Positions 55,101 to 64,000 of a stretch of DNA of 64,000 nucleotides are shown here, in pieces. The notes below the pieces were generated by a model that saw only the letters and a program-made list of their open reading frames with translations, did no database searches and was not told the origin of the DNA. The stretch is from Bemisia tabaci (lineage: Eukaryota > Arthropoda > Insecta > Hemiptera > Aleyrodidae), in NCBI RefSeq assembly GCF_918797505.1, contig NC_092799.1:11928295-11992294 (forward strand). Reading direction: 5' to 3'. The position numbers and the translations under genes were made by a program. Position 1 is the stretch's first letter. The number at the start of each line of letters is the position of its first letter.

Positions 55101-58100
55101 GTGGCAAAATTTCATGAAATTTTTGTGTTTCGCCAAATGTAAAAATTGTGATTTTCATGCGTATTTTTGGGTATTTGAGTGCGGGTTGCATACTCTAGCC
55201 CCTGAAAAATGTGAATTATTTCACAGCCTCGTGAAATTTCATGAAATTTTTCACTGAAATTTCCAATCTTTCCTTTCCTTCTTACGTTTCATGCCACCCT
55301 GCGAGTGACTGAGTGAGGAATTTTAATGGACATAAAAACCGTTTCGTTCATGCATGAATTTTTGGCTGTGGGCAGTGTGGGTGTACGAGGTTACATTGAA
55401 TTCAGAAGTCTGAATTCATCCCACGCTAGATTGGCCGAAGAATACGCCATTTAACGCAATTTTATTACTTAACAAGACTCTGGGAAATATATTGATTTCA
55501 CTTCGGTGCCCTCAGTCTTATTCGCAATTGCTTATTTTTTTAAAAGGAGAAAGTGCCGGTGCCTCGTTTGTTTATTGGTAATTTCTGCAGGAATTCCATA
55601 TTTGATTCAACCTCGGACATTAAAGTTAATTTATTGACCAATGCACGACTATTTGGATCGCGTGAAGCAGAAAGGAACCAAGCCACATCAACAATTGCCA
55701 AATCTAATGGGGCAGTTTAACTATTTACATTAGAACGGTATAGTGCGGATTTTTGCACAAGTTTCAGTAAATTTTCTGCATAATACGAAGCAAATTACTC
55801 AAACTTTTCAAAGTAATCCGCAAAAACGTTCTTCTGTAAAATATTAATTTGCCTAAGTGAATTTGGCAACGGCTGATGTTGCTTGGTTCCCTTCTGCTAA
55901 ACGCAGTCCATTTACAAGCTGATGAGTCAAGTATGCTGCTGTGCTAAGGAAGAACGCCATAGGAGCCTTCAGAAATTACCAAACTTCTTTTGACAAATCA
56001 TGAATTTACTGGAAAATTAGTTTATATTTTGTCTCCGATGTTTTACAGGATTTTGTTCATAATTTGATCTGATTGAAGTGTCGGAAAATCTCAATTAAAA
56101 TATTTGTAACTCCCCGGAAATAATTATGTACTAAAAAGTAAACTTGGCAACCCTCGAATGTTCATACGGCGTTTTTCCTTAGCATGGCAGTATGTGTCAC
56201 GTCACCAGTTGTCGTTTGCTTTATTGTGCTAATGTTTCACTCTTCACGAAAAATTATGTTCGGCCTGAAGTGCATCAGCGGGGCGATTATTGAAACTGAT
56301 AGACAAAGCGATAGACAAAGATGACATAGGGAGTATGGAGCGATCCTGCTGGTTGACATAGTTGGTTCTCATAGACTAAGGGGGAAAATGATAGACTAAC
56401 TGTCGGGTCTCTCGTGGGTTGCCGTTAGTTAGTCTATTACCTACCTCCTTTGTCCATTGCAACCACCCGTTTCCACCAATAGGATCCCTCCAAATCCCTT
56501 TTGTCGTCTTTGTCTATTGCTTTGTCCATCAGTTTCAATAATCGGTCCGCAGGCGTGATTGATTTTTTTCTGGCGCGAAAATTTATGCTACCACGGTGTT
56601 TTCGGCGTTTCCGCCTTGCAGATCCTCGATATACGTGACGGACAATTATGGTAACGTGAAGTCACCGACAGTGATCCAATACGACGGCTTCATCGGGAAA
56701 CTGCAGAGGAGAGAACTCGACGTAGGATTCAGCGTCATTCGCAACATGGAGCGCATGAGGGCCGTCGATTATTCCCGCGCCGACGTCACCCTCCCACCCG
56801 TCCAATCTATTAACCGGTCAGTCTCACGCTTGATAATAAATTCAAACGAATTAAATTACGGTTCCGATCGTCGAAATTTATTTTTTGTCGATGAAACCAC
56901 TCTTTTACGGAAACAAGCATAATATATGGACTAGCAGCCGAGGTGCGCATTGAAGAATTCTGATCCATGTTTCCTAACCAAAATTTCACTTAGAACACGT
57001 AATGGAGAATTGGATTACATTTTGCAATAAGGAACCACTATTTCTGACTCTTTCATAAAACCACCGTTCTGCATAGGGAAACCAATGGCATATACGTTGT
57101 TTCTAAAATGAGCCAGAAATAGTGGTTCCTTTTTGCAGAATGTGGTCCAATTGTACCGCGTTAAACAGAAAGGAACCAAGCCACATCAGCTATTGCCAAA
57201 TTTAATTTTTTACATGAAAACGGTTGTGCGGATTTTCGTGCAAATTTCAGTGAAAATTCTCCGTGGTGCGAAGCAAATTCCTTAAAATTTTCAAAGAAAT
57301 CCGAACAACCGTTCACAGCTGGTCTTAACGACTTTAAATTTTTTGACGAGTCACAAGCAAAAACTCTTCAGATTCTTGAAGTAGAGTGTCTACTGAGTCA
57401 TTTAAGCCAAAAAGAAAAAAATTCTGTCGAGCTCCTGGAAAATAAAGTCGATTTAAAGGTATTTTTGGGCTAAAATAGCCAAATTACCCATAGCAAGGCC
57501 CGTCATATTATTTAAAAACTTGTTTTCTTCCTGGGTATTATGCCCAAGTTTCTTAAACATGCATATTTTAAGCCTCCGATTACTTAAACTACCAATTTTA
57601 ACCATATGGTAAATTTTGGGGGCCTAAAATGAGCCCTCAGAGCCAAAAATTGCAAACATTTTTGAAAACTTCGGATTTTCAGGGGGGTGTTTTTTTTTAA
57701 CGTTGTTTTTTCTACAGTCGTCAATGAGTAATTCTGAAGGGCATTTTCGATTACATAATTGAAATTTTGACTGTTCAGGTGAAGGGGGAAGGGGGCACCA
57801 GGCTTTGCTTTGCCATTCTCACAGTTTCTGAAAACGCTTGAAAATGCCCTATTACATTGGAAGTCCAAAATATCCCTTTTTATTCATTAATTACTGTATC
57901 TGATATTATAAAATATGCAGCAGGAGTTACTGCCCCCCCCCTCCTCCTCACTACGCGATGCATGGAAACCTTGATCTCACTGCGCGCGCTACGAAAACGC
58001 TTGAAAGTTCCCTAATACATTGGAAGTCCAAAATATCCCTTTTTAATTCATTAATTACTGCTTCTGATATTATGAAATATGCAGCAGGAGTTACTGCCCC

Positions 58101-59012
58101 CCCCCCCTCCTCCTCACTACGAGATGCATGGAAACCTTGATCTTACTGCGCGCGCTAACGGATCCTTGCTTTTCGCGTGATGGCAGTCCGTTGTACAGTA
58201 GATCCGGGCATTTGCAATAAAACATTTGGCGGTCTTTAGCATTACATATAAATGGACATGTTTATGCTACAAGTTTATCCTGCAAATGCCCGGATGCGAA
58301 AAGCAAGGATCCGGTAGCGCGCGCAGTAAGATCAAGGTTTACATGCATCTCGTAGGGAGGAGGAGGGGGGGGGGGGGCAGTAACTCCTGCTGCATATTTT
58401 ATAATATCAGATACAGTAATTAATGAATAAAAAGGGATATTTTGGACTTCCAATGTAATAGGGCATTTTCAAGCGTTTTCAGAAACTGTGAGAATGGCAA
58501 AGCAAAGCCTGGTGCCCCCTTCCCCCTTAACCTGAACAGTCAAAATTTCAATTATGTAATCGAAAATGCCCTTCAGAATTACTCATTGACGACTGTAGAA
58601 AAAACAACGTTAAAAAAAAACACCCCCCTGAAAATCCGAAGTTTTCAAAAATGTTTGCAATTTTTGGCTCTGAGGGCTCATTTTAGGCCCCCAAAATTTA
58701 CCATATGGTTAAAATTGGTAGTTTAAGTAATCGGAGGCTTAAAATATGCATGTTTAAGAAACTTGGGCATAATACCCAGGAAGAAAACAAGTTTTTAAAT
58801 AATATGACGGGCCTTGCTATGGGTAATTTGGCTATTTTAGCCTAAAAATACCTTTAAATCGACTTTATTTTCCAGGAGCTCGACAGAATTTTTTTCTTTT
58901 TGGCTTAAATGACTCAGTAGACACTCTACTTCAAGAATCTGAAGAGTTTTTGCTTGTGACTCGTCAAAAAATTTAAAGTCGTTAAGACTAGCTGTGCGTT
59001 CTCTCGTAAAAA

Positions 59013-59076
<64 letters not shown>

Positions 59077-62000
59077 GCTTTATAACGCACTCTGGCGTTC
59101 TACGACACCCAAACGCCACATATGCCTGTCTTCCCAGAGGTTATCGGGCAACTGACACCGCAACATCTCTTCGTCAACGCCCTGCCGCCAACCCTTTACG
59201 GGACGTCCCCGTCGCCTCTTCCCAGGTGGTACCCAATCCAAAACTTGTTTGGGCAACCTCTCCTCCGACATTCTTTGCACATGTCCATACCAGCATAACT
59301 GCCTGGACATGACGTCGTGCACGATATCTTTCTCAACCTTCATCACCTGGCGAATTCTCTCATTACGGACACGGTCCCGTCTCGAAATGCCGGCAGATCG
59401 CCGCCAAAAATCCATTTCAGTTGCCCTCAACATTTCTTGCGTTCTTTTCGTCAAAGGCCACACTTCACTACCATAGAGCACGATACTTTTAACGATGGCG
59501 TCATATATCCGGTGCTTGTTTGCCTTTGAGATGCTCTGATCCCAGAGCACCCCGTTCAGCATCGCGATGGCTCTCCTGCCCTGGATGATCCTGTCCTTAA
59601 TTGCTCTATCCATCCTTCCATCCTGATCGAGCCAAACACCGAGATACTTATACTCGTCACACTCTTCGATGCGCCGTCCATCCTCAAGCTCTATGCTTTG
59701 CCGTTGATGCGCTGCTCCCACGACCAGCTTCTCTGTCTTGGACACACTAACGTCCATGCCCCATTTCCGATATTCTTCGACCAACTTCCGCGTCATGTAA
59801 TCTGCATCTTCCTCATCTTGAGCTACAACGATCTGGTCATCGGCAAAGCATAGAGTATAAAGGGTCTGCCCATCAACGAGTGGAACGCCCATTCCCGCAA
59901 CCTTATTTTTCCATTCCTTTAACACGTGCTCTAGGTAAACCTTAAATAGTGTTGGTGACAAACAACAGCCTTGTTTTAGCCCTTTTGTGACGAAAAAACC
60001 TCCGGACAACTCTCCACGACATTTAATTTTTGCTATCGTCCCGTTATAAAATGATATAATTGCCCCCACAAGTCCTTTGCTAAAACCCCTTTTTTCCAAG
60101 GCTTCCCAAAGCTTCACTAACGGCACGCTGTCATAAGCTTTCTGAAGATCCACAAACACCAAGTGCAGCTCCTGGCTGACCGCCCTTTTCTTCTCGATGA
60201 CCTGGGTAATGGTGAACAAATGGTCGACGGTAGACCTACCGGCTCTAAAACCAGCCTGTTCTTCGGCTTCCTGGCCGCTCCAAACCTCTTCGACCTTTGC
60301 CTTGAGAATTTTACCGTAGACCTTGCTCAAGGTTCCTGTGACCGATATACCTCTGTAGTTGTCGCAATCTTGCTTACTACCTTTCTTATGACTGGGAGTA
60401 ATCCAAGATTCCTTCCAGTCCTTTGGTATTTCGGAACCATGCAAACAGTCTTGCATGAGTTTCCTCAGATGTTCAAATAGTTTACCGGTGCCACATTTTA
60501 TCAACTCCGCCGGTATACCCCCAGGTCCAGGAGCTCTGCGAGTTTTCAACTCCCTCACAGCCTTCACTACATCTTGGAGCTGGATCTCCACGTTGGAATC
60601 TTCTTTAGTGCTCATGACTCCGCCTTGAAACTCGGGTCGCCTCTCCGTTAATAAATCTTTAAAATAGTCCTCCATCTTGTCAATTGGTATCGGAGATATG
60701 ATGTCGCGCATTTTATTCCGTCGCAACCCTTTGATCACTTTCCAGCCTTCCGTACTTTTCCGGCCTCCAAGGTAGGTATTTATCTTCATACAGCTTTCTT
60801 CCCAAGCCTCATTCTTCTTCCGAGTGATTACCCGACGGACTCTTGCTTGAGCCTGTCTGTACATGATTTTATCATCCAACTTTTGGGAAGAGAGAAACTG
60901 ATGATACCTATTCCTTTTCACATTTATTTCCTCCTCTACCTCCGCATCCCACCAGTACGGTTTTCTGTTATCATTTTTTTGATCAGAAACCCCCAGGGCC
61001 TCCGCTGCCGCCGAGTGAACGCAATTCTTAATAAATTCATACCGCTCTTCCGTACTGCCATCGCACGCATCTCCTAACTTTTCATCCAGGCGCTTTGCGT
61101 ACAGAGCCTTGACACTCGGGTGCTTTAGGCTATCGATGTTATACTGAACTTGATGTACGCGTTGTCGCTCCGGTTGTTGATTGTCGCTTTGATCGTTCTG
61201 CGACACACGAGCGGGAAAGGCTACATCCGCTCTGAGGAAATAGTGGTCACTACCGCAGGAGAGTCCTCTACATACCCTCACCTGCTGGATCTTCAGGTTT
61301 GTTACCTGTTTAACGAGCACGTAGTCAATGATGGATCTTAAGCCGCGGGTAGGTTGGACCCAAGTATATTTGTGAATATCCTTGTGTTGGTAGAACCCGT
61401 TCAATACTTTTAATTCCCTCTGCTCGCAAACGTCGATAATGCGGCTTCCGTTGTCGTTCACCGTAACTTCACCAAACGGGCCAACGATTTTACTGTTCAC
61501 CCGGGATCCCGTTCTTCCATTTAGATCTCCCAACACAAGGACTTCTCTCCCAGGTCCTACCTTCACTACCTCTTCGTCCAGTTCTTCAAAAAACTGATCC
61601 TTAAGTGCGATGGTAGCATCATCATTGACCCCGTATACCCCCAAAACAGTGACTCTGTGACCGTGCATAGTTAGGTTCATCTTAATCATGCGAGCGTTGA
61701 TGGCTTCCCAGTTCTTAATATTTTTTCGAAATTTTTTGCGGATCAGAATTGCGACACCCTGTTGTGCACGCTGATGTTTCGGCACTCCACTGTAGAATAA
61801 ATCATAGTCCCCAAGGCTCTCTGATCCGTGGCCTTTTTTCTTCGTTTCCGTTATAACCGCCACGTCGATCCCGTTGTTCTTTATCTCCGATACCACTTCC
61901 GTCAGTTTCTTGGAAATGCCTTGCACATTCCAAGTACCAAAAGCGAGTGTCGTTTTCCGTAATCTAAGTCGAAGAGTCCGTTTATTTCCATGATTACCGA

Positions 62001-63637
62001 GGCATATGTTATTGGGTTTTTTGACATTGCACATTTTTTCCGAGGATCGGGGAGTCAGCCCGATGCCCCAACCCCCAACCTGGAGGACCAGGGGGTTTGA
62101 TTTCGGAGTTACCTCTCCTAGACAGGTTGCTTCCACCACAGCTAAGAGCCCTGTCTACCCACCCCCTTTGAGGCAGGGGCTACCAGCTGGGGTCCGCAGG
62201 ATTGCTAAACCTGTGACATTACAGTCCCCCATACGGACAAAAAAATTTAATTGCCCAGTTAAAATTGGCAATAGCTGATGTGGCTTGGTTCCTTTCTGTT
62301 AAACTCGGTCCAATTTGCAGGTGCCTGAATTTTGATGAATTTCATATATAAGTGGAAACTACTGAGTGAACTGAGCACGAGGATGCTTTTGGTTTGTAAA
62401 TTGATCAATTTTCAGAGGAAACATGACAAGAGAACCTAATATCCGTTAAATTACATGTGTTTAAATGGGAAATGCCGTCAGATGACGTCACAAAGCGGCA
62501 CATTCTCTCACTTTAAAATCTATTTTTCTCTGATTTCCCATTTCAGAAAAAAATTATGAAAAGTACCGCCAACTCAGCTTAGTAAGCACTCTTAGATATA
62601 GCGATACAATTTTTGTGTGCAAAGTCTCCATTCACACAACAAAAATTACTGAAATTAACTCCTAATTGGGTCGCATTTAGCAGAAAGGAACCAAGCCACT
62701 AACCTGGCTATTTCCAAATTTAACCTGGCAATTTTATTTTTTACAAGGGGACGTTTGTGCGGATTTCTTTAAAAGTGTTAAAGAATTTGCCTCGCACTAT
62801 GTAGGAATTTCACTGAAATTTGCACAAAAATCCGCACAACCGTTGTCATGTAAAAAATTAAATCGCCCAGTTAAAAGCAATAGCTGATGTGCCTTGGTTC
62901 TTCTCTATTTAACGCGGTCCAATCAGGCTTATCAATGCGATTGAGCTCAGGGGAGAATGTCATGAGTGCCGCGGCGCACTATGGTCCAAAACTCAAGAAT
63001 AGGAAGAAATAAGTCGGATAATGACTGAAAGATCACGCAAGTTTCATAAACTGATGCTTTTTAAGTCGCTAATTTCGAATTTGATGTCAAATTGCCTACA
63101 CTATAACACCCTGCCCTAATAATTTTGGGCAAGTTTATGGCACGCTGCCACACGGCGTTGCTTGCCAGCTCGAAACAAGCACTGACGCCTACAAACCTAA
63201 GGGGATACTTCAAGCATTGCGCAATGCGTGAAGTATCCCCTTAGGTTTGTAGGCGTCAATGCGAGTTTTGCGCTGGCAGCACGCTGCTGCGGCTCTCCAG
63301 GCGGGCGGGTGGTGAACGATTTCTTGCGGGGAAGAAACTCGTATATATTCTTTGTTAATGGTTTTGTCCATCAAATTAAAAAATCAGCTCGTAGTACCAC
63401 ACTTCATCGATCGTGCATGTCATTTTTTCAGGGCAGCTTTTGTCTTTTTCGAACCGGTGACTTTGAATCGTTGGAGAGCTCTGTATGACTCATTTTCAAC
63501 CACAACGTGGATTGTTGTCAGTTCGATTTCCATTGTGTCGGCTTGTTTCTTCAGCTTTGGACTTAACTTCGAGCGAAATTTTCGACCGAGTGTCTACAAG
63601 TATGTCCTCTTCATTGTAGGTGCCATTTCACAGCAAG
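52123..63637 (+). CDS. Ionotropic receptor (Ir75-like), partial: 5 exons visible, both ends missing
   Basis: Exons: about 52123-52492, 53257-53562, 54730-54854, 56622-56816 and 63432-63637. All joins are GT-AG with matching phases, and the last donor (63638) leads to an intron leaving the window. Insect IRs are ligand-gated cation channels of sensory neurons, related to ionotropic glutamate receptors. Exon 1 has SRNWHGFIVNFDCEQNQRLL and exon 2 RSTRYKWLIWSLGDD, both typical of the Ir75 N-terminal part. Exon 4 holds the ligand-binding S1 region (GFIGKLQRRELDVGFSVIRN, ERMRAVDYS). Exon 5 has FFEPVTLNRW, a transmembrane segment (about TWIVVSSISIVSACFFSFGL) and the pore start YVLFIVGAISQQG. There is no in-frame ATG in exon 1, so an upstream exon must exist. 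Exon 1's left border (AG at 52121-52122) is tentative. Introns are loaded with transposons. The subfamily is inferred. Confidence 0.85.
52732..52957. mobile_element. MITE in receptor intron 1
   Basis: The ends CAATTGGACGTATTTCTATC and GATAGAAATACGTCCAATTG are perfect inverted repeats. CAAACGGACCTGAGCGCC also pairs with GGCGCTTAGTTCCGTTTG. An internal GGCGCTTAGGTCCGTTTG repeats the arm. Non-coding. Confidence 0.85.
54869..54946 (+). mobile_element. 5'-truncated RTE-like LINE 3' end next to the exon 3 splice donor
   Basis: The 78-bp segment matches the 3' end of the LINE at 59.0-62.2 kb (CATATGTGGCGTTTGGGTGT, TTATAAAGCGACT) plus a short TA-rich tail. It is flanked by a 13-bp target duplication TAAGTTTGAACCT (54856-54868 and 54947-54959). 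The left duplication overlaps the splice donor GTAAGT (54855-54860). Confidence 0.88.
55097..55301. mobile_element. hAT-like MITE in receptor intron 3
   Basis: The ends CAGGGTGGCA and TGCCACCCTG are inverted repeats. A 7-bp direct repeat CGAGTGA flanks them (55090-55096 and 55302-55308), with one more ambiguous C, close to the 8 bp expected for hAT. The interior is rich in TTTCATGAAA words. Confidence 0.8.
55660..55920. mobile_element. Palindromic MITE, AGAAAGGAACCAAGCCAC family
   Basis: The left end AGAAAGGAACCAAGCCACAT pairs with TGTTGCTTGGTTCCCTTCT at the right end. Inner parts share GCGGATTTTTGCAC. Relatives are at 57,149-62,314 (interrupted) and 62,685-62,925. Confidence 0.8.
56278..56551. 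mobile_element. Palindromic MITE, GATTATTGAAACTGAT family, copy 2
   Basis: Highly similar to 5,493-5,757. Both share GCGATCCT, GGTTGCCGTTAGTTAGTC and AATAGGATCCCTCCAAATCC. The right end lies about 70 bp upstream of receptor exon 4. Confidence 0.85.
57008..57155. mobile_element. Palindromic MITE (ATTACATTTTGCAAT family) in receptor intron 4
   Basis: The arms AATTGGATTACATTTTGCAA and the inverted end at about 57,115-57,155 pair over about 40 bp, with GGAACCACTATTTCTG and CAGAAATAGTGGTTCC inside. It is the most complete member of this family here. Confidence 0.85.
57314..58996. mobile_element. 1.7-kb foldback element with ~650-bp arms
   Basis: The termini CACAGCTGGTCTTAACG and CGTTAAGACTAGCTGTG are inverted repeats with one mismatch. 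Target duplication CGTT at 57310-57313 and 58997-59000. Arms are near-identical: the 94-codon frames read in opposite directions (57,584-57,868 and 58,442-58,726) differ by one residue. Near the centre a ~150-bp segment with a C run is tandemly duplicated (about 57,835-57,985 and 57,990-58,145). A CAC start with 4-bp duplication resembles Chapaev-type elements (tentative). No transposase. Confidence 0.85.
59018..59072. repeat. (AT)n microsatellite, LINE 3' tail
   Basis: About 27 AT dinucleotides directly after the LINE 3' end. A much shorter version ends the truncated copy at 54,936-54,946. Confidence 0.9.
59080..62139 (-). CDS. LINE ORF: endonuclease/reverse transcriptase, 1,019 aa, intact
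   Basis: The protein nicks target DNA and primes reverse transcription there. The N-terminal half is an APE-type endonuclease: FGTWNVQG (about 67-74), ITETKK (E98), VLGDLNGRTG (D205, N207) and GSDHY (D298, H299). The reverse transcriptase spans about 535-800: RRAPGPGGIPAELIK, NYRGISV, FVDLQKAYDSV (D664), GLKQGCCLSPTLF (720-732) and FADD (D767, D768). The C-terminal tail has WYGHVQRMSEERLPKQVLDW and RRRGRPVKGWRQGVD, common in RTE-like and related clades. No gag-like ORF1 precedes it. No stop or frameshift was seen, so it may be active. The start at 62,139 is the first Met; M36 is an alternative. The clade is inferred. Confidence 0.92.
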   Translation of the reverse strand: MVEATCLGEVTPKSNPLVLQVGGWGIGLTPRSSEKMCNVKKPNNICLGNHGNKRTLRLRLRKTTLAFGTWNVQGISKKLTEVVSEIKNNGIDVAVITETKKKGHGSESLGDYDLFYSGVPKHQRAQQGVAILIRKKFRKNIKNWEAINARMIKMNLTMHGHRVTVLGVYGVNDDATIALKDQFFEELDEEVVKVGPGREVLVLGDLNGRTGSRVNSKIVGPFGEVTVNDNGSRIIDVCEQRELKVLNGFYQHKDIHKYTWVQPTRGLRSIIDYVLVKQVTNLKIQQVRVCRGLSCGSDHYFLRADVAFPARVSQNDQSDNQQPERQRVHQVQYNIDSLKHPSVKALYAKRLDEKLGDACDGSTEERYEFIKNCVHSAAAEALGVSDQKNDNRKPYWWDAEVEEEINVKRNRYHQFLSSQKLDDKIMYRQAQARVRRVITRKKNEAWEESCMKINTYLGGRKSTEGWKVIKGLRRNKMRDIISPIPIDKMEDYFKDLLTERRPEFQGGVMSTKEDSNVEIQLQDVVKAVRELKTRRAPGPGGIPAELIKCGTGKLFEHLRKLMQDCLHGSEIPKDWKESWITPSHKKGSKQDCDNYRGISVTGTLSKVYGKILKAKVEEVWSGQEAEEQAGFRAGRSTVDHLFTITQVIEKKRAVSQELHLVFVDLQKAYDSVPLVKLWEALEKRGFSKGLVGAIISFYNGTIAKIKCRGELSGGFFVTKGLKQGCCLSPTLFKVYLEHVLKEWKNKVAGMGVPLVDGQTLYTLCFADDQIVVAQDEEDADYMTRKLVEEYRKWGMDVSVSKTEKLVVGAAHQRQSIELEDGRRIEECDEYKYLGVWLDQDGRMDRAIKDRIIQGRRAIAMLNGVLWDQSISKANKHRIYDAIVKSIVLYGSEVWPLTKRTQEMLRATEMDFWRRSAGISRRDRVRNERIRQVMKVEKDIVHDVMSRQLCWYGHVQRMSEERLPKQVLDWVPPGKRRRGRPVKGWRQGVDEEMLRCQLPDNLWEDRHMWRLGVVERQSAL
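62685..62925. mobile_element. Palindromic MITE, AGAAAGGAACCAAGCCAC family, uninterrupted copy
   Basis: The left end GCAGAAAGGAACCAAGCCAC pairs with GTGCCTTGGTTCTTCTCT at the right. The inner arms pair too (AAATTTGCACAAAAATCCGC region with its complement). It serves as the reference for the split copy at 57,149-62,314. Confidence 0.8.
63183..63258. repeat. Hairpin repeat, copy 3
   Basis: Arms of 38 bp (63183-63220 and 63221-63258) meet with no loop and one mismatch. The core is GCCTACAAACCTAAGGGGAT. It lies about 170 bp upstream of receptor exon 5. Confidence 0.9.
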
Positions 63638-64000
63638 GTAAGTTGGCCGCTTTCATGTTTAAAAAAGACTTCGCACACTGATCTCTTTCAGAAGTGGCAC
63701 TTTTGTAGTGTAGATGACCTATCAGTGCTAGGAGGGGGGGGGGGAGGAAATTAACAAACTGTGAAATCTGTGTGTTATGATTTTTTGTGAATTTTGGCAC
63801 TGACGAAAAAAGAAGTTTGAATCCGGTTAAATACGGGCTCTACCGGAAAGTTACAAGTAATGACAAAATCAAGTATCGTATCCCATGTAACGGACACTTG
63901 GCGAATTAGGTTAAAACGCATGGATGCAACTATTCGAGCTTAACGGATGTCCGTGTTGCTTACGCAAGAAAATGAAAGCGTTTTAATCCTCCAGACACTC

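Larger units (their letters stand above)
59018..62239 (-). mobile_element. Full-length RTE-like non-LTR retrotransposon
   Basis: It is oriented minus, with a target duplication AAAAAATTTA (59008-59017 and 62240-62249). The 3' tail is an (AT)n microsatellite (59,018 to about 59,072), as in RTE-type LINEs that end in short repeats rather than poly-A. A 5' leader of about 100 nt precedes the ORF. The position splits a MITE in receptor intron 4. Confidence 0.85.
57149..62314. mobile_element. MITE of the AGAAAGGAACCAAGCCAC family, split by two nested insertions
   Basis: The left part (57,149-57,313), a short middle piece (58,997-59,017) and the right part (62,240-62,314) together match the uninterrupted copy at 62,685-62,925. 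They are separated by a foldback element and by a full-length LINE. Confidence 0.85.

Noticed and set aside
57584..58726. Pair of near-identical 94-codon ORFs
   Set aside because: Again opposite arms of a foldback element. The translation contains long Lys/Thr runs from homopolymers.

Overview
This 64 kb window is eukaryotic, almost certainly insect. It has GT-AG introns, a chemosensory ionotropic receptor (IR), and dense insect-type transposons (piggyBac, RTE-like LINE, Ty3/Gypsy remnants, hAT, many palindromic MITEs). Several short repeats remind me of whitefly (Bemisia-type) genomes, but that is recollection and cannot be checked here. No bacterial genes, rRNA, tRNA or CRISPR array were seen.

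The window has a transposon-rich left half and a genic right half. Positions 1-7,850 hold a MITE, a minus-strand exon coding for 16-residue tandem repeats, several MITE-type elements and a decayed Gypsy integrase. Positions 7,858-20,115 form one large LTR element with 912/913-bp LTRs and a 4-bp target duplication. It has no recognisable gag, protease, RT, RNase H or integrase. Instead it carries four small unknown ORFs, each just behind a splice-acceptor-like site, plus tandem repeats and a G-poor plus strand. A piggyBac element with exact TTAA duplications sits inside its third ORF.

Positions 20,116-30,600 are a transposon graveyard: hAT, a second piggyBac, Gypsy gag/protease/RNase H, a Harbinger-like fragment and a 1-kb foldback. 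A SANT/zeste-like ORF and an unrecognised 410-residue ORF with a PPSY motif lie among them.

The host genes come next. JMJD4 (minus strand, 5 exons, about 423 aa) and membrin/GOSR2 (plus strand, 3 exons, 218 aa) are complete and arranged head to head. They are followed by an intronless 801-aa Lys/Ser-rich orphan (42,969-45,374) and 6.7 kb of repeat-filled intergenic DNA. From about 52.1 kb to beyond the right edge lies an Ir75-like ionotropic receptor. Its introns hold several MITEs, a 5'-truncated LINE next to a splice donor, and a nest in which a foldback element and a full-length RTE-like LINE (1,019-aa ORF) interrupt one palindromic MITE.

The strongest candidate for something undescribed is the pol-less 12.3-kb LTR element. 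Next are the orphan ORF at 24.9-26.2 kb and the 801-aa orphan gene.
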